This document shows positions 24,301-36,531 of a DNA stretch of 64,000 bases, one piece after another. Source of the DNA: Dipteris shenzhenensis. Lineage: Eukaryota; Polypodiophyta; Polypodiopsida; Gleicheniales. The DNA lies in NCBI GenBank assembly GCA_047967505.1, contig CM106540.1; one strand, given 5' to 3'. Each line of letters begins with the position of its first letter. Position 1 is the stretch's first letter. The notes below the pieces were generated by a model. It saw only the letters and a list, made by a program, of their open reading frames with translations, did no database searches and was not told where the DNA came from. The position numbers and the translations under genes were made by a program.

Positions 24301-27300
24301 GATGCCTTTTACACAGAGGAGGACCTTACAGAGGCAGCCCTGCAGATATGGGTTTCTCATGTCCAGGGTGGGCAGCCATATCCATCACATGTAGCCGCTG
24401 CCCTTTCTGGTATTAGCGACTTCTACCGCTCAGTTGCTTGTACCAAGAGACGAGATATTCTTAGACGTGAGATTGGTGTTCGCCGGCAGTTGGCAGCTTT
24501 GCAGAGGGAAGAGCAGAAACGGCCTTCAGATGCTTGGATTTAGGAGCGCCTTGCTGCAGCAAGGGCTCATCAGCAGTTATTGCTTGATCAGAGAGTAGAG
24601 TATGCCTTTCATGCACAGGATTAGGAAGTCCTTCTGGATTCAGATGGGTGGTAGAGTCAATAAACACTTTTTTTCTACTCTTGGCCCTAGACATAGTAGA
24701 GAGAGTGTATCCCAGCTTATTGACTCACATGGGGTTTTACAGACAGAGCCTGATGATGTCTTACGCATAGCTTCAGATTTCTATGCCACCCTTCTTATTG
24801 CTGATCCTGAGACACATGATAGAGAGGATGCTAGACAGGCTATTTGGCAGAGCATCCCTGTGTTGGTGAATCCGGGTATGCATGTTCTACTCGATGCACC
24901 TTTCACCAACACAGAGTTCAAGAATGCACTTTCAGCCCTTCACAAGGGCAAGTGCCCAGGTTCGGATGGCCTCACCTTGTCTTTTTCCATTGCATTTTGG
25001 GATATGATTGGAGACTATATTACTTCAGCCCTGCAGGCCATTTGGGACTCTGGCGAGATGCCTGGGTCGCTTACAGAGGGTCTCATCCACCTTATCCCAA
25101 AATGAGGTTGCAGAAATTTAGTGTCCCAGTGGAGGCCTATCACACTTCTGGGGACTTGTTACAAGATTCTGGCCAAGGCTATCAGCCTCCAATTGCAGCC
25201 ACTTCTCCCTGATCTTATTCATGACACTCAGACGGGATTTGTGCATGGCAGAAGCATTTTTTATAACATTTTTTCTTTCTAGGAAGCTTCAGAGTGGGCC
25301 ATGCAGACTGGCCAGAATCTTGCCATTCTACTTTTGGATTTTGAGAAAGCTTATGACAGAGTAGATTGGGGTTTTTTGGAGGGCACCCTTCTATGCTTTG
25401 GCTTTACTGATGCTTGGATCAGAGGTGTTTCCTCCTTGTACAGATCAGCCCACAGCCAGGTACTTATTGGTGGGGTAAGGGGTGAGAGATTTCAGATTTC
25501 GAGATCAGTCCGTTAGGGATGCCCCCTTGCTCCTTTCCTTCTTTTGTTCATGGCCGAAGCTATGAGTATCTATGTTAGATCTCAAGCTGACATCTTTGGG
25601 CTGAGACTTCCCATCAGAAGGGAAGAGGAGCTACTTGACAGTGAGTTGGCAGATGACACAGCAGTTTACTTGGATGCCACTCCACAGACGCTCACTTCTT
25701 TCAGGACAGCATTGGATTTATTTTTCTTGGCGGCAGGGGCACAGATAAATTGGCATAAATCCAATGGCTTTTGGATCAGTGATGAGGACACTCCAGTTTG
25801 GGGGCTTGACATAGGATTCACTTGGGTTTAGAGGGGTGAGCCTATCAGGTATTTGGGCTGCTAGGTTGGCTTGGATATTTCTACCACGCAGCAGTTTGCT
25901 CCCGTTTTGGAGAGCATCAAAAGAAAGCTTCTTTTTTGGAGCTCAGCCAAGTTGGATCTTGCCTCTAGAGTTGTGGTGGTCAACCAGGTCCTCTTGGCCA
26001 CGGCCTGGTTTGTTTGTTCATGCTGGTGCCGTTCTAGGGACTGCATCATTCAGCTCAGAAGACCGATCAGAAACTTTCTCTAGAGTGGGCTTGATGGCAC
26101 AGCAGATGCCTTAGCCAGGGTGGCTTGGGAGACCCTCATCCTCCCTACACAGGAAGGGGGTCTCAATATTATTGATCCAGATTTACAGTGCAGAGCTTTA
26201 CTTTGCAAGATGGTGGTGCGGGGACTTATGCCAGGGCAGGAACCGTGGAAGGACTTTCTTATCAGCAGCATACAGAGGTGCACACCTTCTTCAGGAGGAG
26301 ACTGGATGAATAGTGTTAGGTGGATCTTCACCATAGCACACCTCAGATCATCTTCGTCCCCTCTCATGGTTGCCATTCTGAAAGCTTGGGCCAGTTTCAG
26401 AAGCACTCTTTGGAGGATTTCTCCTTCCTCTCGGGAAGAGATTGATAGGCAACCCATCATGTGAAATAACAGTATTTTAGATTATCATGGCAGACCACTG
26501 GGTGCCTCACTCTACATGCAGTGGTCCAGGTGGGAGAGGGGACCTGCATCTTCTATGGGGTCTTGGAAAGCTTTCCACAAGCTTCCAAAGGAGACCAAAT
26601 CAAGGTTGACAGGACATCTCAGAGGGAGTGCAGGGAGGATCTTGCAGATTGAGGCAGCCCTTCCAGAGGTTTGGGTAGACACAAATGATATGCCACTCAC
26701 TTCCTCCACTTGGGTAGGTACTTTTTTGAGAGGCGGTGTTCCGCTTCAGGTTTTGGCCTTTCGAGATGCACAGGAGGATGCTTTGGTTTTTAGTGTCCAG
26801 GATGGTGGCAGATTGCTCAGGTCCACAGAGGACATCTTGCTTGAGTCTGCTTTTCAACCTATCAGGGTTGTAGGTCTTTTGGTACAGGGATCAGATTCAA
26901 AGTGGTTCCTAGACCCAGACCCCCGGCTACTCTCCACCGGGTCTTGGAGGCTCTGGCTCTATGGGGGAGTTCCCATCAGGTATTTGCAGTGGGACCTCGG
27001 AGAGTGGGAGTGGATTGACGCAGGGCATCGAGAGAAGAGCATCCCCTTCTTTCGTTACACGGTCAGTAATGCCAAGAGATATCAGCTCAGTAGTAGAGGT
27101 TGGAGACCTTCCAGAGTTCCTCATTGGGAGACTTTTGATATCACTGCAGATCTGCAAAGGTTCTTCTGGAGGAGACTCCGGAAATCCCACAGGAATAGAA
27201 AGATCACTATCTTCTTTCGGCTTTCTATCCATGGTGGGATTGCAGTGAACCTTTGGAGGTCCAGGTTCGGAGCCGACCCTACTTGCCCTCCATGCCTTTC

Positions 27301-30300
27301 TGCTTCGGAGAATATTCAGCATTGCTTATGGGATTGTAGACAGGCGAGGATGATTTTCATGAAAAAGACTTCTATTAAGTAAGAACAAAAACCCGCGAGA
27401 GCAAGCTCAAAGCGGAATACATCATGAAATCATGAGGATAATAAAAAACCCCCTCAGAGTGAGGTGGAAAGAAACCAAGGCTGAGGCTGAAAGTGCCATC
27501 TCAACCCTGTAGTAGATTCAGAGAAGAAAGGAGAATCCTTCCATTCCCTGAAGAAAGAAGCCCTCCTAGCTGAGGCTGCACGGGAGTCCCCCTGCATGCC
27601 CGTCCATACGGCCATCAGAGTGTGTATGATGTCTGTCCAGATACTAGCCAATGTGTGCGAGGGATGAACCTGAGTACCCTCCATAGCCTCTGTGCATCTG
27701 GATCTCCAGATATGCCAGGCTGCTATGCTCGCTATAATCTCCCAAGAAGTATCCACAGAGGCATGTACAGCTGTAAAAGGACGGTGTGTAACCACATCCA
27801 ACGAGCAGAGCTCAACCCGATGATGTCGAACTGAAATGGCCCGGGAGGAGTCAAGTCCCTCATAGAAAACCTGAGGTCCTGTAAGAGAAAGCCAAGCCAC
27901 CGAGCCCCAAGTCATAAAGAGTGGGGAATGGGCAAAGTGACTGAAGATCCTGGCTATCCCCATCCAAATCAATCTCGCCTGTCTGCAATCCCATAAGCAA
28001 TGCTGAATAGACTCCGAAGCAGAAAGGCAACGAGGGCAAGTAGGGTCGGCTCCGAATCTGGACCTCCAAAGGTTCACTGCAATCCCTCCATGAATAGAAA
28101 GCCAAAAGAAGATAGTGATCTTTCTATTCCTGTGGGATTTCCAGAGCCTCCTCCAGAAGTACCTCTGCTGATCCGCAGTAATACCAAAAGTCTCCCAATG
28201 AGGAACTCTGGAGGGTCTCCAACCTCTACTACTGAGCTGAAATCTCCTGGCATTACTGACCGTGTAACGAAAGAAGGGGATGGTCTTCTCTCGATGCCCC
28301 ACGTCAATCCACTCCCACTCTCCGGGGTCCCACTGTAAATACCTAATGGGAACTCCTCCATAGAGCCAAAGTCTCCAAGACCCGGTGGAGAGTAACTGGG
28401 GGTCAGGGTCTAAGAACCACTCTGAATCTGATCCCTGCATCAAAAGGCCTACGACCCTGATAGGCTGAAAAGCAGACTCAAGCAATATATCATCTGTAGA
28501 TCTGAGCAATCTGCCACCATCCTGGACACTGAAAACCAAAGCATCCTCCTGTGCACCTCGGAAGGCTAAGACCTGAAGTGGAACCCCGCCTCTCGAGAAA
28601 GTACCTGCCCAAGTGGAGGTAGTGAGAGGCATATCATCTGTGTCTATCCAAGCCTCTGGAAGGGCTGACTCAATCTGCAAGATCCTCCCTGCACTCCCTC
28701 TGAGATGTCCTATCAACCCTGACTTGGTTTCCTCTGGAAGCCTACGGAAGGCTTTCCAAGATCCCAAAGAAGAAGCAGGTCCCCTCTCCCACCTGGCCCA
28801 CTGCATGTAGAGTGAGGCACCCAGTGGTCTGCCACGATCATCTAAAATACTGTCGTTCCACATGATGGGCTGCCTATCAATCTCTTCCCGGGAGGAAGGA
28901 GGAATCCTCCGAAGAGAGCTTCTGAAACTAGCCCAAGCTTTCAGAATGGCAACCATGAGAGGGGATGAAGGTGATCTGAGGTGTGCTGAGGTGAAAATCC
29001 ATCTAACACTGCTCATCCAGTCTCCTCCTGAGGAAGGTGTGCACCTCTGTATGCTGCTGATAAGAAAGTCCTTCCATGGTTCCTGTCCTGGCATAAGTCC
29101 TCGCACCACTATCTTGCAAAGTAAGGCTCTGCACTGTAAATCTGGATCAATAATATTGAGACCCCCATCCTGTGTAGGGAGGATGAGGGTCTCCCAAGCC
29201 ACCCTGGCTAAGGCATCTGCTGTGCCATCAAGCCCACTCCAGAGAAAGTTCCTGATCGGTCTTCTGAGCTGAATGATGCAGTCCCTAGAACGGCACCAAC
29301 ATGAACAAATAAACCAGGCCGTGGCCAAAAGGACCTGGTTGACCACCACAACTCTAGAGGCAAGATCCAGCTTGGCTGAGCTCCAAAAGAGAAGCTTCCT
29401 TCTGATGCTCTCCAACACGGGAGCAAACTGCTGCGTGGTAGAAATACCCAAGCCGACCTGGCAGCCCAAATACCTGATAGGCACACCCCTCTGAACCCAA
29501 GTGAACCCTATGTCAAGTCCCCAAACTGGAGTGTCCTCATCACTGATCCAAAAGCCATTGGATTTATGCCAATTTATCTGCGCCCCTGCCGCCAAGCAAA
29601 ATAAATCCAATGCTGTCCTGAAAGAAGTCAATGTCTGTGGAGAGGCATCCAAATAAATCGCTGTGTCATCAGCCAACTCACTGTCAAGCAGCTCCTCTTC
29701 TCTTCTGATAGGAAGTCTCAGCCCAAAGATGTCAGCTTGAGATCTAACATAGATGCTCATAGCTTCGGCCACGAATAAAAAAAGGAAAGGAGCAAGGGGG
29801 CATCCCTGACGGACTGATCTCGAAATCTGAAATCTCTCACCCCTTACCCCACCAATAAGTACCTGGCTATGGGCTGACCTGTACAAAGAGGAAACACCTC
29901 TGATCCAAACATCAGTGAATCCAAAGCGTAGTAGGGTGCCCTCCAAAAAACTCCAATCTACTCTGTCATAAGCTTTTTCAAAATCCAACAGTAGAATGGC
30001 AAGATTCTGGCCACTCTGCACGGCCCACTCTGAAGCTTCCCAGAAAGAAAAAATGTTATCAAAAATACTTCTGCCATGCACGAATCCCGTCTGAGTGTCG
30101 TGGATAAGATCAGGGAGAAGTGGCTGCAATCGGAGGCTGATCGCCTTGGCCAGAATCTTGTAACAAGTCCCCAGAAGTGTGATAGGCCTCCACTGGGACA
30201 ATAAATTTCTGCTACCTCCTTTTGGGATAAGGTGGATGAGGCCCTCTGTAAGCGATTCAGGCATCTCGCCAGAGTCCCAAATGGCCTGCATGGCTGAAGT

Positions 30301-33300
30301 GATATAGTCTCCAATCATATCCCAAAATGCAATGAAAAAAGACGGAGTGAGGCCATCTAAACCTGGGCACTTGCCCTTGTGAAGGGCTGAAAGTGCAGTC
30401 CTGAACTCTGTGTTGGTGAAAGGTGCGTCAAGTAGAACATGCAAATCCGGATTCACCAACACTGGGATACTCTGCCAAATAGCCTGTCTAGCATCCTCTA
30501 TATCGTGTGTCTCAAGATCAGCAGTAAGGAGGGTGGCATAGAAATCTGAAGCTATGCGTAAGACGTCATCTGGCTCTGTCTGTAAAACCCCATGTGAGTC
30601 AATAAGCTGAGATACACTCTCTCTACTATGTCTAGGGCCAAGAGTAGAGAAGAAGTGTTTATTGACTCTACCACCCATCTGAATCCAGAAGGACTCCCGT
30701 GCATGAAAGGCATACTCTGCTCTCTGATCAAGCAATAACTGCAAGTGAGCCCTCGCTGCAGCAAGGCGCTCCTGAATCCAAGCATCTGAAGGCCGTTTCT
30801 GCTCTTCCCTCTGCAAAGCTGCTAACTGCTGGCGAACACCAATCTCACGTCTGAGAATATCTCGTCTCCTGGTAGAAGCAACTGAGCAGTAAAAGTCACT
30901 AATACCAGAGAGGGCAGCGGCTAAATGTGAAGGATGTGGCTGCCCTCCCTGGACATGAGCAAACCATACCCGTAGGGCTGCCTCTGTAAGGTCCTCCTCT
31001 GTGTAAAAGGCATCTGGGATCCTGATGCTGGCTGATCGGCCTCTCAAGTGAGGCTCTGAGATAGCCAAAACAACAGGGAAATGGTCTGAGGTGGAAACCC
31101 CTGCAGCAATGCATACCGATCCCCCTCTGTCAAGTGCCCAGTCATCTACATAAAATCTGTCAATGCGTGCATGAATAGGCATCTGTTGCCTCCTGTTCGA
31201 CCAAGAGAACAGGAGGGACTGTGGCTGAATAAGAAAGGCATCATCACACCAAGTATCTCTGCCACAGAAATGGAAAAGGAAGGCATCCCAAGCTGCTCTC
31301 TCCAAAGAGTGAAGTCCGCCTTCTCTACCCCCTTTTTTGTCTGAAGGTAACTCGACCATGTTAAAGTCACCTCCAATCACCCAAGAATCCACAATGGGGG
31401 CCCAGGAGAGCAAAGTCTTCCACATAAGGACACGTTCCCCTCTAATGTTGGAGGCATATAGGTTGAGGAAGCCAACCTTACGCCCTCCAATCAAGAGAAT
31501 AATCCACTGAGCTCTAGAGGGGATAATGACTCCGTGCCCAACAACTAAGGGGAGAACCGACTGCGAAACTGAAATAGAAGTGCCTCCCCTAGTGCCCAAT
31601 GCAGGCGACCAAAAAGTATGTCCTGAGAGCAACTTGCCTGACTTGGCACAATCTCTATAATCCAGCTTGTGCTCTTGAATAAATAATATATCAATGGGAC
31701 CACCAGTAACACCTGGATGAAGCTGATCCCGGATCAGCTGTCTGCGGCGGCGATGTGGGACGCCACCTAGGCCCTGTATGTTCCAACTGATAATCCTCAT
31801 CGACGGGAGGATGTAGAGTGGAACACCTTACCCGACCTAGTGGCGGAAACAAACCCCTCAACAGGGGAAGACCTCCTGGATGGAGGGAAGGAACCCAGTG
31901 GAGGAAAGTCAATAGGGGAAAGAATCCTGGCACCTGAAGAAGAAGCCCTGTCAATAGGAAATCCAACCACTGGCTCCCCAAAAGTAGCGGGAACAAACTC
32001 CTCCTCTGGGAAATCTGAACTCTCTGCCAAGGCTGAAAATGAGTTCCTGTGGAGCAATCCAGACACCGGAGTACGAAGGATCCCTTGTGAGGGAAGAGGA
32101 TCAACAGTGTAAGCTATCCCCTTCCCCCTGTCTAAGGGAGGGAGTGAGGAAGGCTCTCTACCCGGTGTCTGCCCAGCCGCGGAAATCTCTCCGTCCTCAA
32201 GAGGAACATCTGGCAGTGCTGGATCTAAGGAAGAAGCTGCAACTGGGGAGGAGGTCGAAGCTTCAGCGTCTCGGACTGTGCAAGGTGAGACAGGAAGGAC
32301 AGCTCGAGGTGAAGCAGAATCTACTAAGGTACCCTCGTGAACTGAAGGAGGGACCTGCACACGTACTGGAACCCACTGTAAAGCGTCACGTGTGCCTGAG
32401 GGAGGTGGGGGTCGAGGAGCAGGACCTGTACCACCCCCCTGGTGAGGCCGAGGAATAGGTACTGAACCTGTACCACCACCTGACTGAGCAGGACCGCCAC
32501 GTGAAGAATGAGGAGCAGGAGCTGGACCTGTACCACCCCTCTGTCGAGGTCGAGGGGCAAGTGCCGGGTCTAATCTCCCCCCCTGTCCCCCCTGTCGATG
32601 TCCTGAGGCGGTAGCTGTACCAGAGGTCTTCTTAGGCCTTTTCTTCTTTCTGGGACAATCCCTGGCAAAGTGTCCCGAGGTCCTGCAAATCCTGCACTGG
32701 TCCTGCCTGCCTGAAATCTCCACTCTCTGGCGAAAAAAGGAACCATCCGGGCGCTGTATCATGACGTGGTCCATCTCGAGGTTAGGATCCTTGCAAAGGA
32801 CCCTAACTCTAGGAACCCCATCAGCCTTGGTTGCCTCTGCTGCAGTCAATGGCAACCCAGGGAGGGGTGGGATCTCAGCAACTACGCCAAAATGCTCCCC
32901 AATAACAGAAAGAAGTCGATAGTAGACCTGGGGAAGCCCGGGGAACCTGATGAAGAGCGAAAAGAATTTCTTATCTGCCTCAACTGGGTCGAAACCAAGG
33001 TGAAAGGCTTCAAAGAAGATCTTCCTGTGTCCCAGGTGTAAAAGCTCGGCCTTGAGCACAGTGCTCGCAGCCTCTGGAGTGTCAAAAACAACCTGGAAGA
33101 AACCTCGTCCCAGAAGGCGAACATCTACCAATCGAGGAGCGAGGTCTGGGGGGAGAGCCGCAAGCATCCAGTCTCTGGCTTGGGATCTGGAAGGGTGAGA
33201 CCCGAAGATGCGTGCTAACAAAGTGGTAGAGCACTCAATCTCTACATCCTTCCTGAGCTGCTGCAACTCGTCTTTAGAGAATGTGATAGTTTTCGCGGCC

Positions 33301-36300
33301 GGTGGAGATGGAGTAGGATTGGCTGACGGGGAATCCATCGCCAATCAAGGTGAGGAGGCCGACTCGAACAGGAAAAAAGGCTCCTTCCGTTCCAAAAAAA
33401 CTGCAAGGGGCAAGGGAGGGGAAAGGAGGCTAGGAGGAAGCAGGGGGGAAGGGGAGGGAAGGAGGAGAGGGGCTAAGGCTGAGAGGGGAGAGGGGCAAGG
33501 AGGGAGGGGAAGGGAGAGGAGAAGAAAGGGAGGAGTGAGAGGAGGAGAGGGGGCGGGAGAGCAAGCAGGGAGGGGGCGGGACAGCAAGGGAGGGGGCGAG
33601 ACAGCAGGGAGAGGGAGCGGAGCAGCAGGGGAGGGGGCGGGACAGCAGGAGAGGGGGCGGGACAGCAGGGAGAGGGAGCGGAGCAGCAGGGGAGGGGGCG
33701 GGACAGCAGGAGAGGGGGCGGGACAGCAGGGAGAGGGAGCGGAGCAGCAGGGGGGAAGGGGCGGAGGCAGGGGGAGAGGGGGAGCAGCAGGGAGAGGGGG
33801 CGGAGCAAGGGGGGAGGGTACGGAGCAGCAGGGAGAGGGGGCGGGACAGCAGGGGGCAGAGGGGAGCAGCAGGGGGGAGGGGCGGAGGCAGGGAGAGGGA
33901 GCGGAGCAGCAGGGGGGAGGGGACGGAGGCAGGGAGAGGGGAGGGGGAGCAGCAGGGGAACGGGGAGGAGCAGCAGCTCTCGAAGTCAGTTCCAAATTTC
34001 GGCGAGGATGATTTGGATGGGGGTAGCCAGGATTTTCAGTCACTTTGCCCACTCCCCATTTTTTATGACATAGGGCTCAGTGGCTTGGCTTTCTCTTACA
34101 GGACCTCATGTTTTCTATGAGAGAGTTGACTCCTCTCGGGCCATTTTGGTTCGACGTCATCGGATTGAGTCCTGTTCGTTGGATGTGGTACCACACCTTC
34201 CTTTTACAGCTGTACATGCCTCTGTGGATACTTCTTGGGAGATTCTAGCGAGCATAGCATCCTGGCATATCTGGAGAGCCAGATGCATAGAGGCTTTGGA
34301 TGGTACTCAGGTTCATCCCTCGCACAATTGGCTAGTATCTGGACAGACTATCTGGACAGACACCGTACATACTTTGATGGCCGTATGGATAAGCTACTTT
34401 ATGATATGCATCAGTCTACAGATGGGCCGGTTGTCATTTATGCAGGGAGACTCCCGTGCAGCCTCAGCTAGGAGGGCTTCTTTCTTCAGGGAATGGAAGG
34501 ATTCTCCTTTCTTCTCTGAGACTACTACAGGGTTGAGGTGGCACTTTCAACCTCAGCCTTGGTTGTTTTCCACCTCACTCTGAGGGGTTTTTTAATTTAT
34601 CCTTATGATTTCATGATGTATTCCGCTTTGAGCTTGCTCTCACGGGTTTTTTCTTTTACTTAATAGAAGTATTTTTCTTGGGAAAAAAAAAAAAGAACCT
34701 TATTGACTCAATACACATCATTTACTCCATTCATTTTTTAGCATTCACATTATATGCAATGGTCTAGATGGGAGAGGGGACCTTCTTCCACTGTAGGTGC
34801 TTGGAAGGCTTTTAAACATCTTCCAGAGAATCAAAGACTCTTATCAGTTGGCCACCTCAGAGGAAGTGCAGTCAAGATGCGACAGATAGAGGTAGCCATA
34901 CCAGCAGAGTAGATACATACAGATGACATGCCGACCACAGAGTCCACTTGGTTGGGAGCTTTCATGGGGATGGGTGTTCCCTTACAAGTTATTGCCTTGC
35001 GTGATGCACATAAGGAGACCCTTGTCTTTGATGTTCAGTCGGGAGGAAGACTTCTCAGATCTTTAGATGATATTCTTTTGGAGGTTGCCTTCCAACGTGT
35101 TAGGATTGCAGGTTACATGGAGTGGGGCACGGACTCACAGTGGTATCTTGATCCTGACCCTATTCTCATGGCAGTTGGGTCTTGGAGACTGTGGTTATAT
35201 GGTGGTTCTCCCATCAGGGTCTTGCAGTGGGACCGAGGGGAGTGGGAATGGATTGATGAAGGGCACCGAGAGAAGAGCATCCCCTTCTTTCATTACACAG
35301 TCAGAAATGCCAGGAGATTTCAGCTTAGCAGTAGAGGTTGGAGGCCCTCCAGAGCTCCTCATTGGGATAGTTTTCATATGTGAAAATCCTAGTACAGACG
35401 AGCTGTGAGGGTGAAGCTACTAAACGAGCATCCACCCCAATGCAGAGTGCAAATATGTAAAATGATAGTACTAAGTACAACATAGTCATGTTAGTGGTGC
35501 ACTACATATCAATCTCCTCCTTCTCATCATCACCAACATCAGGACATCATGGTGGGTGCGGGCAATGGAGGCATAAAATCGGGAATAGAGTACTGTTGGC
35601 TGCTCATGGTGTGACGTCTCTTGGTCATAGCTCTGCGTCTAACAAGGGCTACATTAATCCTTGTCGGCCGGGCTCTGACTCTGAACAGAGAGGAGATATC
35701 CCCAAGGGTAATATGTGCATCAACCCTCTGTCTGAGCCATCGAGTCACTGGCTCTAGGTCACGATTCATGTTCGGACCTCGTATCATGGGGGTCCATGTG
35801 ATCTGGCAGGAAGAACTCCGTGATAGAGCTCTGAGATGGATCTACCAAGGAAGAAGTCTGCTCCTGCCTCCGTGATCGAAGTAGCCTCTCGTGGTGCCTG
35901 ACTGCCTCATGAATGAAGGCCACCAAGCATCTCGGGTCTGGATTAGGAGAGAAATCAAGACAAAACCCTAGAGCTATCTCTGAAGAGGCAGTAGAAATGC
36001 CCTTAGATCTCATAGTAAACATGACACCTGAAGATGAAGTGCTCCACCGTCTCAACCTCCTGTGTGTCACATAATGTGCATATGCGCCTCTCCCTGGGTA
36101 GGCCCTCTGCTCTACCGCTCTTGATACAAAGTCTATAAGAAGAGACTCGAAACTGCCCAATAGAGATCCTCAGTGAGTGGGGTAAGTGGATCTACGTGTA
36201 TCCTAATGGGTCAATGAAACCCTCCTCTATGATATGCAAGCAGTGATCTTTGTAGAAGCTGAGCTTCACTAGAAGCTTGCTCCGGTCCCGACCAGGTCCA

Positions 36301-36487
36301 GAATGTGTGTAGCTGTAAGAGATCCTCATGGATTATCTGGTTGACCTCGTGTGATAGGAGGGGAGAAAGCGGAGCATCCATACTGTACTAGAAGGGAGGG
36401 AATCTATCCATGTGGAGCCCCAGTCGCTCAAACCATCTCTGTGTGTGTGCATACCAGCATCTCTGGTCACCTCCTACTGAGAGTACC

Positions 36488-36531
<44 letters not shown>

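Larger units (their letters stand above)
27357..34000 (-). mobile_element. Full-length, apparently intact LINE, copy 1
   Basis: This is a 6.64-kb element on the minus strand: C-rich repetitive 5' UTR (33,345-34,000), ORF1 (515 codons), ORF2 (1,448 codons), and a short 3' UTR whose sense strand ends in GTCTTTTTCATGA then A residues. A 14-bp target duplication flanks it. Both ORFs are uninterrupted and catalytic motifs are present, so it may be mobile or very recently so. Copy 2 at 48,410-55,047 is nearly identical. Confidence 0.95.

Noticed and set aside
28000-29272. Plus-strand ORFs of about 110-140 codons within LINE copy 1
   Set aside because: They are antisense shadows of ORF2 and recur identically in LINE copy 2.
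33208-34011. Plus-strand 267-codon Gly/Arg-rich ORF
   Set aside because: It is the antisense of the LINE ORF1 start and its G-rich 5' UTR; low-complexity composition keeps it open.
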